DNA of 64,000 bases. Source: Frondihabitans sucicola. GTDB lineage: Bacteria; Actinomycetota; Actinomycetes; Actinomycetales; Microbacteriaceae. Positions 29,755 to 41,100 of this stretch are shown here, piece by piece. The notes beneath the pieces were generated by a model that was not told where the DNA came from, did no database searches, and saw only the letters and a list, made by a program, of their open reading frames with translations. Both the position numbers and the translations under genes were made by a program. The stretch spans positions 1,922,001 through 1,986,000 of the forward strand of contig NZ_AP027732.1 of assembly GCF_030296615.1 (NCBI RefSeq), given 5' to 3'. Positions within the stretch are counted from its first letter, which is position 1. Each line of letters begins with the position of its first letter.

Positions 29755-30774
29755 CTACTGGTCGTCGCGCGGGGTGAGCTGCGCGACGACAGGGCGGTGG
29801 TCGCTGCCCGCGTGGTCTTCGGTCGAGACGACTGTGAAGCCGGTGACCTTGTAGTCGGAGGTCGTCATCACGTGGTCGATCGGTGTTCCGAGCAGCTCGG
29901 GCACGTTGGTGGGCCAGGTGCCGACACCGGCGTTGCCGGTTGCCTTGGCGGCGTCGCGGCACTTGCCGAGGGTGGAGCTCGGGGTCGCACCGAGGCCGGA
30001 TTGGTGGTCGAGGGTGGAGTTGAAGTCGCCGGCCATGATCATGCTCTCGCCCGAGCACAGGTCGGCCAAGTAGTCGAGATCGTGCCGCCACGCCGCCATG
30101 TGCGCCTTCACCGGTGCCACGGGATGCGCTGCGACGATCACGGGGCCGGTGCCGTCTTTCGGCCGGGCGACGACGCTGGGAAGCACGTCGGTGGTCGTCT
30201 TGTCGGCCGACGTCTCGTACGCGCCGAGATTCGAGCTGATGAGCAACGAGGTCGACCGGGTCGCGTCCTTCTGGTCGTAGGCCAGGGTGAGAACGCTCAT
30301 CGTCACGCCCGACTTCTTCATGATCGCAGCCACCTCGTCGGCGCTTTTGCGCTGCGTCTCGGGCAAGCTGACGATGTTGGCGTGCTCCGCGAGTGCGAGC
30401 TTCGCGATCGCATCCGCGCCGGTCGCGCTTCCGCGAGTGTTCCAGGCGAGCACCGTGATGTCGCCGGAGACCTTGGCATCGAAGCTCGTCGAGCCGGTGC
30501 CGCGTTCGACGATGACGCCGGCGGAGACGACGGCGAAGACGAGCAGGAGGACGGCGAAACCGCCCAGGAACCCGCGCACCGGACGGATGGCGAGGCCCAG
30601 CAGGAGCAGAACGATCGCCGCGACGACCGCGACGACGACGAGGGCGCCCCGGAAGGAGACCAGTTGGGCGATGTAGTAGTGCTGCTGCAGCCCCACCACC
30701 TGCGGGAAGGCAGCGACGAAAAGCGCTGCGGCGATGGCGAGCAGCAGGAGGAAGGTCACGAAACGGCGTAGCAC
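29755..30774 (-). CDS. Membrane-anchored endonuclease/exonuclease/phosphatase-family protein
   Basis: A 339-residue protein: three N-terminal membrane helices (FVTFLLLLAIAAALFVAAF, a second at about 42-62, a third at about 70-92), then an extracytoplasmic EEP domain. Catalytic motifs are LAWNTRG, GDFNSTLDHQ and SDHRPVVAQL. Substrates in this superfamily range from nucleic acids to phosphoinositides and cannot be chosen here. GTG start; TAGGCT lies nine bases upstream (30784-30789), so any leader is only two or three bases. Divergent from the PHP gene. Confidence 0.85.
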   Translation of the reverse strand: MLRRFVTFLLLLAIAAALFVAAFPQVVGLQQHYYIAQLVSFRGALVVVAVVAAIVLLLLGLAIRPVRGFLGGFAVLLLVFAVVSAGVIVERGTGSTSFDAKVSGDITVLAWNTRGSATGADAIAKLALAEHANIVSLPETQRKSADEVAAIMKKSGVTMSVLTLAYDQKDATRSTSLLISSNLGAYETSADKTTTDVLPSVVARPKDGTGPVIVAAHPVAPVKAHMAAWRHDLDYLADLCSGESMIMAGDFNSTLDHQSGLGATPSSTLGKCRDAAKATGNAGVGTWPTNVPELLGTPIDHVMTTSDYKVTGFTVVSTEDHAGSDHRPVVAQLTPRDDQ

Positions 30775-30850
30775 GGTGGACAGAGCCTACGGGACGGCGA
30801 GCGACCAGGGCCTGAACGACGCGTGGCGAGCCGGGACCTACGATGGGCAG

Positions 30851-31705
30851 ATGATCTCCGGCCGCATCGACCTGCACACCCACTCGAGTGTGTCCGACGG
30901 CACGGAGACCCCGGCGGAGCTGATCCGGTCCGCGGCCGCGCAGGGCCTCGGGGCCGTCGCGCTGACCGATCACGACTCGACCGCTGGCTGGCGGGAGGCC
31001 ACGGCCGCCGTCGCGGGAACGGGGATGACGCTGGTGCCGGGGATGGAACTCTCCACCCGCGTTGGTCTCAACAGCGTGCACATGCTGGGGTACCTCTTCG
31101 ATCCTGCGAACGAGGCGCTGGTGCGCGAGACCGACCGCCTGCGCGAAGACCGCCTGCACCGGGCCGAGCGCATGGTGACGCGGATCGGCGCCGACTACGA
31201 CCTCAGCTGGGCGGACGTCCTCGCCCAGGCGACGCCGGGTGCGACGCTCGGGCGCCCCCACATCGCCGACGCGCTCGTCGCGAAGGGCTACGCCCGGGAC
31301 AGGAGCGCAGCGTTCGCCGGGATCCTGCACTGGCGGAGCGGGTACTACGAGCCGCACGAAGCGCCGAGCCCGCTGACCGGCGTACAGCTCATCCGCGATG
31401 CCGGCGGCGTACCGGTCCTGGCGCATCCCGCGACGCGCGGGCGCGAGGCCAACCTGCCACGGACCCACCTTCTCGAACTCATCGAAGCGGGACTCGGCGG
31501 GATCGAGGTCGGTCACCGAGAGAACACCGAGGCCGGCAAGCAGACTCTGCGCGAACTCGCCGAAAAGTACGGTCTCATCGTCACCGGCTCGAGCGACTAC
31601 CACGGTGACGGCAAGCCGAACCGGCTGGGGGAGAACACGACGGATCCCGAACAGTTCGCTCGTATCCTCGAACAGGCGACCGGCAGCGCACCCGTCTCCG
31701 GCTGA
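30851..31705 (+). CDS. PHP-domain phosphoesterase (TrpH/YciV type)
   Basis: A 284-residue metal-dependent phosphoesterase. PHP motifs: DLHTHSSVSDGTETPAEL near the N terminus, ALTDHDSTAGW, GMELSTR, VLAHPATRG and GSSDYHGDGKPNRLGE. E. coli RNase AM (YciV) is the best-characterised relative and acts on short RNA or 3',5'-bisnucleotides; whether this one does is inference. TACGAT at 30839-30844 is six bases before ATG 30851, marking a leaderless start and excluding ATG 30843, which overlaps that hexamer. Confidence 0.9.
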   Translation: MISGRIDLHTHSSVSDGTETPAELIRSAAAQGLGAVALTDHDSTAGWREATAAVAGTGMTLVPGMELSTRVGLNSVHMLGYLFDPANEALVRETDRLREDRLHRAERMVTRIGADYDLSWADVLAQATPGATLGRPHIADALVAKGYARDRSAAFAGILHWRSGYYEPHEAPSPLTGVQLIRDAGGVPVLAHPATRGREANLPRTHLLELIEAGLGGIEVGHRENTEAGKQTLRELAEKYGLIVTGSSDYHGDGKPNRLGENTTDPEQFARILEQATGSAPVSG

Positions 31706-31726
31706 CTCCCGCCGCTCCGGCTCCCT

Positions 31727-31809
31727 CCCGAAATCGAAGGGGATTTTTCGGGAGACGCCGTGCGATCCGCCTCACTTTCGTGTCCGGCGAAGAAACCCCT
31801 TCGATTTCC
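31727..31809. repeat. Inverted repeat element, copy A, between the PHP and DEAD-helicase genes
   Basis: Left arm CCCGAAATCGAAGGGGATTT (from 31727) is matched in inverse by about 31790-31809 with a few mismatches, around a spacer of roughly 43 bases. The same arm CCCGAAATCGAAGGGGATT occurs in the element at 53469. Both lie at converging gene ends. The remaining bases up to 31941 are G+C-rich and show no gene. Confidence 0.85.
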
Positions 31810-31941
31810 GGCCTGGCCGGCCGGGGTGGGGCGGGGCCGGGCCGCGCCGGACGAGGCGGCGCCGGACGGACCTGGACTGGGCGAGCCAGCGACGCAAAAG
31901 CCCCGCCGCACAGGGCGACGGGGCTTCGAGCGGAGCGAGCG

Positions 31942-33398
31942 CTACTCGGACGCGGCGGGAGCCGTCGAGCCTTCACCGCTCGGCCGACGGCGGCGGTTGC
32001 GGCTCCGGTTGCGGGCCGGACGGGCCTCGCCGTCGGCGGCGGGCGCCTGCGTGGTGGCGGCGGGTGCACTCGACTCGCGAGGGGCGCTGTCGCCACCGCG
32101 CGTGCGCGAGCGACCGCGCGAACCGTCACGCGAACCGTCGCGGGATCCGCCGCGCGGGCCGGAGTCGCGGCCCGTGCCGGCGGACGCGGAGCGCGGAGGA
32201 GTCTCGCGCGACGTCGGCTTGAGCCTGCCCCGGGTGCCCGCGGGGATGTCGAGGTCGCTGAACAGGTGCGGGCTCGACGAATACGTCTCGACCGGCTCCG
32301 GGATGTCCATCTCGAGGCCGCGGTTGATGAGCGCCCACTTGTGCAGGTCGTCCCAGTCGACGAACGTGACCGCGATGCCGGTCTTGCCGGCGCGGCCGGT
32401 GCGGCCGGCGCGGTGGAGATAGGTGTCGGGGTCGTCGGGGACCGTGTGATTGATCACGTGGGTGACGTCGTTGACGTCGATCCCGCGAGCTGCGACGTCG
32501 GTGGCGATGAGAATGTCTTTCTTGCCCGCCTTGAAGGCGGCCATCGCTCGCTCGCGCTGTTCCTGGTTGAGGTCGCCGTGAACGGCCGCGGCGTTGAATC
32601 CGCGATCGTTGAGCTCTTCGACGAGCTTGGCGGCCGCACGCTTGGTGCGGGTGAAGATGACGGTCTTTCCGCGACCGTCGGCCTGCAGGATCCGGGCGAT
32701 GACCTCGTCTTTGTCGAGGTTGTGCGCGCGGTAGACCACGTGCTTGATGTTCGCCTGCGTGAGGCCCTCGTCAGGGTCGGTCGCACGGATGTGGATCGGC
32801 TTCGACATGAAGCGGCGTGCCAGGGCAACGATCGGACCGGGCATCGTCGCCGAGAAGAGCATCGTGTGGCGAGTGGCCGGCGTCTGCGCGAAGATCTTCT
32901 CGATGTCGGAGAGGAACCCGAGGTCGAGCATCTTGTCGGCTTCGTCGAGGACGACTTCGGTGACGCTCTTGAGGTCGAGGAGCCGCTGACCGGCGAGGTC
33001 GAGGAGCCGCCCGGGGTGCCGACGACGATCTGGGCGCCCGCCTTCAACTGCTCGACCTGGCCCTCGTAGGCCTTGCCCCCGTAGATCGAGACGATCTGCG
33101 TGTCGGGTCGGTTCGCGGTGGCGATCTCGAGGTCTTGCGTCACCTGGACGCAGAGTTCGCGGGTCGGGACGACCACGAGCACCTTGACGCCGGGCGCCGG
33201 GTGGAGGCCGATGCGCTGGATGATCGGGAGGCCGAAGCCGAAGGTCTTTCCGGTGCCGGTCTTCGCCTGGCCGATGATGTCCTGGCCGGAGAGAGCGAGC
33301 GGGATGGTCTGGGTCTGGATGGGGAAAGGTTCGATGATCCCTTTCGCCGCCAGAGCGTCGACCATGTCTTGGTCGATCGAAAGGTCGCTGAATGTCAA
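31942..33398 (-). CDS. DEAD-box RNA helicase (RhlE-like); frame interrupted by one missing base
   Basis: About 485 residues. Motifs on the two sides of the break join correctly: IQTQTIPLALSGQD, AKTGTGKT (motif I), PTRELCVQV, VVGTPG (Ib), then after the shift a DEAD-box segment and MLDLGFLSDIEKIF, FSATMP, VIFTRTKRAA, ATDVAARGIDV and HRAGRTGRAGKTG. The missing base is in the run 33010-33012 (GGG on the coding strand), just before the DEAD motif. The tail is an Arg/Ser/Gly-rich low-complexity RNA-binding extension. The start is TTG 33398 (M-T-F-S-D-L). The M. tuberculosis counterpart rhlE likewise neighbours the ferritin-like gene. Confidence 0.9.
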
Positions 33399-33496
33399 GT
33401 GTGGCCCTGTCTCATATATAGGGGTAAGCCCACAGTTTAGCCGGTCGGCCCGTGGGGCTGCCTCAGCGCCCAGACTCGACCCTCTAAGGTGGTGCC

Positions 33497-34219
33497 GTGA
33501 TTTCATGGAGGGGCTTCCGCGACCGGCGGGCCGCGCAGAACGCTCGCCCTCGCGCGACGTCCCGGCCTCTCGTGGTCAGCCGGGTCGAACTCGGCGACTT
33601 CACCCCCGATCTCGACGTCTATCTCGGGCTCGCCGCGTACCTCCAACTGGCCTTGTTCGAATCCCTCGGCCGCGCCTCGAGCATCGCGCCGTCGACGCGG
33701 GCCAAGGCCTTGACCGGGCTCGTGGCGACCTCGACGCTCGAGCGGCACAAGGCTCTGCTCGTCGAGATCGAGCGCGCGGGGAAAGACGCGTCCGACGTTA
33801 TGCAACCGCACACCGACGTGATCGACGACTTCCAGCACCGCACCGGAGGGGGTGACTGGCACGAGACCATGCTGGCCACGTTCGTCGGCGCGGGCCTCCT
33901 CAACGACGTCTTCTCGCGGCTCGCCGCCGGGCTTCCGGCCGACTATCGCGAGCGGGTCGTCGCCGCGCTCGAGTGGAACGCGGCGACCGACGAGGCCGAG
34001 ATCGTGGCCGAGCTCTCGCTCGCGATCGGCGCCGATCCCAAGCTCGCCTCGCGTCTCGCCCTGTGGGGTCGTCGCCTCGTCGGCGACACGCTGCTGGTTG
34101 CCCGCGCAGCCATCTCGGCGTCGCACGAGTCGGCCGACGACGAGCGCCTCGAGCCGGTGTTCACCGAGTTGATCGCGGCTCACACTCGCCGCATGGACTC
34201 CTTGGGCCTGACCGCGTAA
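33497..34219 (+). CDS. Ferritin-like fold protein of the actinobacterial Rv3210c type
   Basis: A 240-residue, mostly helical protein, ELGDFTPDLDVYLGLAAYLQ near the start and GDWHETMLATFVGAGLLNDV in the middle; ferritin-like proteins of this type adopt a four-helix bundle. Possible iron ligands are His in LERHKALLVEIE and HTDVIDDFQHRTG, but a full di-iron set is not obvious. GTG start six bases after TAAGGT (33485-33490), probably leaderless. Divergent from the DEAD helicase as in mycobacteria. Function is not established. Confidence 0.8.
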   Translation: MISWRGFRDRRAAQNARPRATSRPLVVSRVELGDFTPDLDVYLGLAAYLQLALFESLGRASSIAPSTRAKALTGLVATSTLERHKALLVEIERAGKDASDVMQPHTDVIDDFQHRTGGGDWHETMLATFVGAGLLNDVFSRLAAGLPADYRERVVAALEWNAATDEAEIVAELSLAIGADPKLASRLALWGRRLVGDTLLVARAAISASHESADDERLEPVFTELIAAHTRRMDSLGLTA

Positions 34220-34226
34220 CGAGCGG

Positions 34227-34265
34227 GTGATCCTGCTCGCCTCCGGATCAGGGGCGCAGGATCAC
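34227..34265. terminator. Inverted pair of GATCCTGC octamers forming a hairpin between converging genes
   Basis: GTGATCCTGC (34227-34236) is matched exactly in inverse by GCAGGATCAC (34256-34265), a 10-bp stem with a 19-base loop. It is the only place where two copies of the overrepresented octamer face each other. Its position right after the ferritin-like stop and before the end of the converging gene suits a bidirectional terminator. Confidence 0.7.
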
Positions 34266-34270
34266 GCGAC

Positions 34271-34570
34271 TCACGCGGCGGAACCGCGGAACAGCGCTTC
34301 GAGAAGCTCTTTGTCGGCTGCCCGGCGGCGCAGGGTGCCGATGCGCGCGACCGCCACGACGGTCAGAGCCGCGGCCAGCAGGGAGACGACCCAGATCCAG
34401 CCCGCACCCGACTTCCACTCGAGCCACGTGAGGACCTCCCACGCGACGATGGCCGCGGAGGTTCCCCAGCCGGCGAGCCAGACGAGACCGCGTGTGTCGG
34501 CTCCGGGCAGGGCGAAGTGGAAAATGAAGCCGAGCAGCGCGCCGCCGAGCGCGGCGAAGAGCAGTTCCAC
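34271..34570 (-). CDS. Small membrane protein, unknown function
   Basis: A 99-residue protein with about three membrane helices (LLFAALGGALLGFIFHFAL, a second around TSAAIVAWEVLTWLEW and a third, GWIWVVSLLAAALTVVAVA) and a basic C-terminal tail RIGTLRRRAADKELLEALF. It follows the DUF3107 gene by two bases on the same strand and is surely co-transcribed. I do not recognise a family. Confidence 0.75.
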   Translation of the reverse strand: MELLFAALGGALLGFIFHFALPGADTRGLVWLAGWGTSAAIVAWEVLTWLEWKSGAGWIWVVSLLAAALTVVAVARIGTLRRRAADKELLEALFRGSAA

Positions 34571-34572
34571 GA

Positions 34573-34797
34573 CTAGCTGACGAAGCCGACGCGGCCGCGC
34601 TCTTCGCTGCCGACCTCGACGTAGGCGAGCCCGGCGGTCGGAACGATGAAGACCTTGCCCTTGGTGTCGGACAGGGTGAAGTAGGACTTGCTCCCGTCGA
34701 GGGCGTCTGCGACGACCTTCTCGACGTCGGCCGGCGTCTGGGCCGACTCGAACGAGATCTCACGGGGGCTGTTGGCGATACCGATGCGAATGTCCAC
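34573..34797 (-). CDS. DUF3107 protein (TB9.4-like)
   Basis: A 74-residue protein beginning with GTG and reading DIRIGIANSPREISFESAQT, then TPADVEKVVADAL and LSDTKGKVFIVPTAGLAYVE: the complete DUF3107 family, known in M. tuberculosis as TB9.4 (Rv3208A), an antigen without assigned function. TATCGT lies seven bases before the GTG on the minus strand, so it may be leaderless. It sits divergent from adnA as part of the conserved repair neighbourhood. Confidence 0.9.
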   Translation of the reverse strand: MDIRIGIANSPREISFESAQTPADVEKVVADALDGSKSYFTLSDTKGKVFIVPTAGLAYVEVGSEERGRVGFVS

Positions 34798-34942
34798 GAG
34801 GACGACGATAACCGACTTCGAGGCGGCCGCGCTGCTGCGTTCACTGTCGGCAGAAGGGCGCGTCGCGTTCGACTCGTCCGCGGCGCGGAGGAGCGCAGGA
34901 TCGAAGGGGGCGATGTCGGTGGGAGCCGCTAGCGTCGTTCTC

Positions 34943-37900
34943 GTGGTCACCCCGTCTCCTCGCACCGAGCCGTCTTCGAGCGCCGAGCCGTCTTCGCGTG
35001 TTCTCCGAGCGCCCGTACAGCTCGACGCGTCACAGCTCGCCGTCCTTGCGCTCGGCGAGGCCGAATCGGCAGCCGTCATCGGTGCGCCGGGGTCGGGCAA
35101 GACGGAGGCCTTGATCGCGTACGTCCTGGATCGCGTGCACCGCGAGGGCTGGGGCCCCGAGGCGGTCGTGGCTCTCGCGCCGACGCGCGGCACGGCGACG
35201 GCGCTCCGCGACGTCCTCGCCGCCCGACTCGATGTTCCGACGCCGGGGCCCTCGCGCGCACGGTCGCCTCGCTGGCCTTCGACATCGTGGGGCACGCCGC
35301 CCGGATGGCGTCCAGCGCGCCGCCTGTGCTCCTGACCGGTGGCGAACAGGACGCCATCATCCGCGACCTCCTCGACGGCCACGTCGACGACGGCTCAGGC
35401 CCCGATTGGCCCGAGCAACTGGGTGCGCCTGTGCGGGCACTGCGCGGATTTCGCACCGAGCTGCGCGAGTTGCTCATGCGCACGACCGAACACGGCATCA
35501 CGACCGACCGCCTCCGCGAGCTCGGCCGCGCGACCGAACGTTCCGAGTGGCTCGCCGCCGCCGATTTCATCGACGAGTACCGCGGTGTCGTCGACGGGCT
35601 GCGGGCCGGCGTGCTCGACTCGGCCGAGCTGGTCGACTTCGCGGCGGCGGCGCTCGATCGCGGCGAGTCCTCGCCCCTCGTCGAGAAGCTCCGGGTCGTC
35701 GTCGTCGACGACGCGCAGGAGGCGACCGAGTCGACGCTGGCTCTGCTGCGTGCGCTCGTGCGCCGGGGCGTCGCGGTGGTGGCTTTCGGCGACCCCGACC
35801 TCGCGACCAACGCGTTCCGCGGTGGTTCGCCCGACGTGCTCGGGCGGCTGGCCCTCCGGTTGGGTCTCCCGGCCGTGACGACGCTGCACCTCGACGCCGT
35901 GTACCGGCATCCTGCCTCGATTCGATCGTTCGTGGCAGCGGTCACCGAGCGCATCGGCACCGCCGGGGCCGGGCGCCAACACGGGGCACGAGCCGTCTTC
36001 GCCGACGAGGGCGACGAGACGGGTGCGGTCTCGGTGCCGCCGCTCTGGCGGATCGAGTCGGACAGCCCGGCGCACGAGGTCGCCGCGGTCGCCCGCGCCC
36101 TCCGCGAGCACCACCTGTTCGGCGGGGTTCCCTGGTCGTCGATGACAGTCGTGGTGCGCAACGGCGCGCTCGTCCCGTCGGTCGCCCGAGCGCTCCAGCT
36201 CGCCGAGGTGCCGACCCGCACGCCGGTGGCGGGTCGGGCGGTCCGCGACGAATACGGCGCCCGGCACCTCCTGCTCGCCGCCGCCGTCGCGACCGGTCGA
36301 GACGAGCTGACGGCCGACGTCGCGAGCGAGTTGCTCGGCGGTCCGCTCGCCGGTTTCGACTCGCTGTCGCTTCGGCGGCTGCGCCTGGCCCTCCGCTCCG
36401 AAGAGCTCTCCGGCGGCGGTACCCGGACAGCCGACGCCCTCCTCGTCGAAGCACTGGAGGGGCCGGGTCGCTTCGCGACCATCGATGCCAGGTTCGCGGC
36501 GCGTGCTGGGCGGTTCTCCGCCAGCCTCGACCAGGCTCGGGCCGACTCCCGCGGCGGAGCCAGCATCGAAGAGATCCTCTGGGGCCTCTGGGAGCGGAGT
36601 CGGCTGGCCGACGAGTGGAGCGCGCAGTCGCGTGGCCACGGCATCATCGCGGCCGAAGCCGACCGGCACCTCGACGGCGTCGTCGCGCTCTTCACGGCGG
36701 CCAAACGGTTCGTCGAGAGGAGCCCGGAGGCCGATGCCGTCGTCTTCCTCGACGCGATGATCGGCGCCGACGTGCCAGAAGACACGCTGTCGCCACAGGC
36801 TCTGGCCGAGTCGGTGATGGTCTGCACACCGTCGGCGGCGATCGGCCTCGAGGTAGAAGTCGTCGTCGTCGCGCGGCTCCAAGACGGCATCTGGCCGAAT
36901 CTGCGGGTGCGCGGAGGGCTGCTCGCCCCCGACGCGCTCGTCGACGCCGTCGTGAGCGGGAGCCCGTCCGCGGCGCCGTCTGCGGCGCCGTCTGCGGGTG
37001 GCGAGGCCTCCGCGGTCGACCGCCGCGCCGAGGTCCTGTCCGACGAACTCCGCATGTTCGCTCTGGCGACCTCCCGAGCGACCCGCCAGGTCATCCTCTC
37101 GTGCACTGCGAACGACGACGAAGCGCCGTCCATGTTCTTCCGCCTGCTGCCGAGGTCGACACCGACGGCAGACATCCGGCCGCCTCTGTCGCTGCGAGGC
37201 CTCGTCGGTCACCTCCGGCACGTGCAGGTCTCCGGCCGCAGCCCGCTCGACGCTGCCGATGCGGCCAGCGGCTTGGCGCGTCTGGCCGAAGCCGACATCG
37301 TCGGCGCCTCGCCCGACGAGTGGTACGGCCTTCTCGAGCCGTCGACCCTCGACGACCTCGTCGACCTGTCCGATCCCGAAGCGCGGGTTCCCGTGTCACC
37401 GTCCTCGATGGGCAGCTTCGAGGAGTGCCCCTTGCACTGGTTCATCGACCGTTTCGGCGGCTCGAGCTCGAGCACGGCGATGGGGCTCGGCACGGTCATC
37501 CACGACGTCATGGAGAACGCCGTCGAGATCGACGTCGAGTCGCTGTGGAAGGGCGTCGAGGCTCGCTGGGAAGAGCTCGAATTCGAGTCCGAATGGATCA
37601 GCGCCGCCGAGAAGCGCCGCGCCCGCCAGATGACCGAGAGTCTCGCCGCGTACCTCGGCGATTTCGTGGCCAGCAACTCGACGCTGCTCGGAGCCGAGTC
37701 CGGATTCGAACTCGACGTCACCCCGGCTGCGCTCCGGGGCAAGATCGACCGGGTCGAGCAGCAGGCCGACGGCAGCGTCGTCATCGTCGACCTCAAGACG
37801 GGCAAGTACGCGCCGACCGGGCCCGAGGCAGAGAAGAATCCGCAGTTGGGCAGCTACCAGTTGGCCCTCGCGGACGGCGCGCTCGACGCGGCCCCCGCCG

Positions 37901-38130
37901 AGTCGGCGCGAGGTGGAGCGAAGCTGCTGTTCGTCGCCGTGCGGACGGCCAAGAAGGCCTACTCGGAGCGCACACAGGGCGCGTTCGACGACGAGGCCCT
38001 CGCCGCATTCCGCGACAGGGTCCGCACCGACGCCGTCGGGATGGCCAAACGGGTGTTCGAAGCCCGGATCGACGAACACTGCCTGGGCAGGAGCGGGGAT
38101 CCTGCCGGATCCACGTCGTCGGAGAGGTGA
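34943..38130 (+). CDS. adnA: AdnA-type helicase-nuclease subunit; frame interrupted by one missing base
   Basis: About 1062 residues, close to mycobacterial AdnA. AdnAB resects DNA double-strand ends for recombination. Walker A is GAPGSGKTEAL (about 48-58); the frame breaks at the G run 35245-35248 and resumes ALARTVASLAFDIVGHAARM. The UvrD-like motor is divergent (VVDDAQEATESTL in place of the usual DEYQD). The C-terminal nuclease shows GKIDRVEQQADGSVVIVDLK, TGKYAPTG and QLGSYQLAL. GTG 34943 is chosen because TAGCGT (34930-34935) lies seven bases before it; ATG 34913 is an alternative. adnB starts five bases after the stop. Confidence 0.88.
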
Positions 38131-38134
38131 CCCA

Positions 38135-41100
38135 GTGACCGTGTGCGCCACCGCTCGCTATGCCGCGACGGAGATCGCCGCGGCGCTCGGGCTGCCCGAG
38201 CCGACCGTCGAGCAGCAGCGCGTCATCGAGGCACCGCTCGAGCCGGCCTTGGTCGTCGCCGGAGCGGGGAGCGGCAAGACGGAGACGATGGCCAGTCGCG
38301 TCGTCTGGCTGCTCGCCAACGGGCACGTGACCGTCCCGCAGGTTCTCGGGCTCACCTTCACGCGGAAGGCCGCGGGCGAACTGGGCGAGCGCATCGGCAG
38401 ACGCATCGAACTCCTCGCCGAGAAGGGCCTGCTCGAGGCGAGCCTCGACCCGTTCGACGCCCCGACCGTGTCGACCTACAACGCCTTCGCCAACGCGATC
38501 TTCCGCGATCACGCTCTCATCGTCGGCCGCGAGAGCGAGTCGCAGCTTCTCGGCGAGGCGTCGGCGTGGCAGCTCGCGCGCTCGCTGGTCGTCCGAAGCA
38601 CCGACGAGCGGCTCGCCGCCCTCGGCAAGTCGGTCGACCAGATCACCGAGGCGGTTTTGTCCCTCAGCCACGCACTCGGTGAGAACGTCGCAGACCCCGA
38701 GGCCGTCGCGTCGATGGCGGAGCAGTTCGTCGACGTGGCTTCGCTGCCATTCACGGGCCGGGCCCACCGGCCGCACGTGACTCGCGCCGTGACGGCGCTC
38801 GCCACCCTGCCGCCGCTCGTCGGGCTGGCGACGGCGTTCAGCGCCGAGAAGGCGCAGCGCGGCTTCGTCGAGTTCTCCGACCAGGTCGCACTCGCTCTCG
38901 AGGTGTGCGAGACCGACCCGGCCGTGGCGGAGGAGTACCGAGATCGATTCCGCGTGATCCTGCTCGACGAATACCAAGACACGAGCGTCGTGCAGACGCG
39001 CCTGCTGTCGCGGCTCTTCGGCGGCACGGCCGTGATGGCCGTCGGCGACCCGCACCAGTCGATCTACGGCTTCCGCGGGGCGAGCGCCGCCAATCTCGGC
39101 CGTTTCCCGGTCGACTTCGCGGCCCGCGACGACGCGTCGTACACGCTGTCAACGAGCTGGCGGAACCCGGTTCGGGTCCTCGATTCGGCCAACGTCGTCG
39201 TCGACGAGCTGTCTCGCGCCTCCGAGGTCGCAGTCGGCCGCCTGCAGCCTCGCCCCGGCGCGCCGGAGGGAACGGTCGAGACAGCGTTTGCCGAGACCCT
39301 TCCCGAAGAGGCCGCCGCGGTGGCCGAGTGGTTCGAGCGCGGGCTCGCCAGCCTCAACGACGACGGGTCGAAGCGCACCGCGGCGCTCCTCTTCCGGTCG
39401 AAGAAGACCGTGCCGGTGTTCGCCGAGGCGCTGCGGGTTCGCGGCGTCCCCTTCCACGTTCTCGGCGTCGGCGGGCTCCTGTCGCGGCCCGAGATCGTCG
39501 ACCTCGTCAGCTGCCTGAGGGTTCTGCACGATCCCTCTGCGGGCTCCGAGCTGATCCGGCTGCTGGCCGGAGCCCGCTGGCGGGTCGGCATCCACGACAT
39601 CAAGGTGCTGCGCGACGTTTCGTCGTGGCTCTTTCAGCACGACCACGCGCAGCAGCGGCTTCCCGAGGAGGTCCGGGCTCGCCTGAGGGCGTCCGTCGCC
39701 GCCGGAGAAGACGGTTCGATCGTCGACGCTCTCGACTTCGTCGGCACGGCGCCCGAGACGCACTCGCAGCTGGGCGCCTTCAGCCCGGACGGCCTGGCGC
39801 GCCTGCGCACCCTCGCCCGCCATCTCGCGTTCCTGCGCAATCGCATCGGGCTCGACCTCGTCGACCTGGTGGCGCTCGTGCAGCAAGAGATGCTCCTCGA
39901 CATCGAGGTGGCCGCCGTCGGGGGATCGCTTCACGGGAACGCCTACCTCCAAGCCTTCGACGACGAGGTGGCCGGTTACGTGGCCGCCGACGAGAACGCG
40001 AGTCTGGCCGGGTTCCTCGGCTGGCTTGCCGCCGCCGAGAGACGCGACGACATGGGCCCCCGGTCCGACGCGAGCGAGGCCGGAGTCGTCCAGTTGCTCA
40101 CCGTGCACGGGGCCAAGGGCCTGGAGTGGCAACTCGTCGCGGTTCCGCGACTCGTCGAGGGCGAGCTCCCCGGAACGCCGCGCGAGGGCAACGGCTGGGT
40201 GGCCTTCGGAGAGCTGCCCTACGAGTTCCGAGGCGACTCGTCCGAACTGCCGGTTCTCGCGTGGAGGGGAGCCGAAGATCAGAACGAGTTCCACGAGGCG
40301 GTCGAGGCCTTCCGCGACGACCTCAAGCGACGCCACCTGGCCGAGGAGCGCCGACTCGCCTACGTGGCGCTCACCCGCGCTCGAGACGCTCTTCTTCTCA
40401 CCGGATCGTTCTGGGCGACTCAGAAGCGTCCCCGCAAGCCGAGCCCGTATCTGCGACAGCTCGCCGAGGCGGGCCTCGTCCCCGAGCAGGCGCTTCCCGA
40501 GGAGTCAGCCTTCGAGGAGAACCCGCTCGCCGCCGAATTCCGCACTCCGAGCTGGCCTTTCGATCCGCTCGGGGGCCGACGGGACATCGTGCACGCCGCC
40601 GCCGAGGCCGTGCGGCAGGCAACGGAGGGCGGGGCGCTGGACGCCGGCCGCTGGAGCGCCGACATCGAACTCCTGCTCCGCGAGAGTGCCGCTCTTCGCG
40701 ACCGGACGGGCGTCGTGGGTCTTCCCCAGCGCATCCCGGCGTCGCGATTCAAAGACTATGTCGATGATCCTGCGGCCGTCGCCGCCGCCCTTCGACGACC
40801 GCTGCCCGAGAAGCCCTATCGCGCGACGCGCATGGGCACGCTCTTCCACGCGTGGGTCGAGGATCGCTTCCGACCCACGGGGGCGAGTGAGACGCTCGAT
40901 TCCGGTTCGTTCGAGCTCGACCTCGACCTCGATGACGAAGCCACGACGGGAGGGCCGTCCGATGCCCCGATCGACGCGGATGATGCGCGGCGACTCGCCG
41001 AACTGCAGGCGACCTTCGAGGCGTCCGAGTGGGCGACCCTCGAGCCGGTCGACGTCGAGCTCGAGATCCACCTGCCCCTCGGCCGGCGCACCGTCATCTG

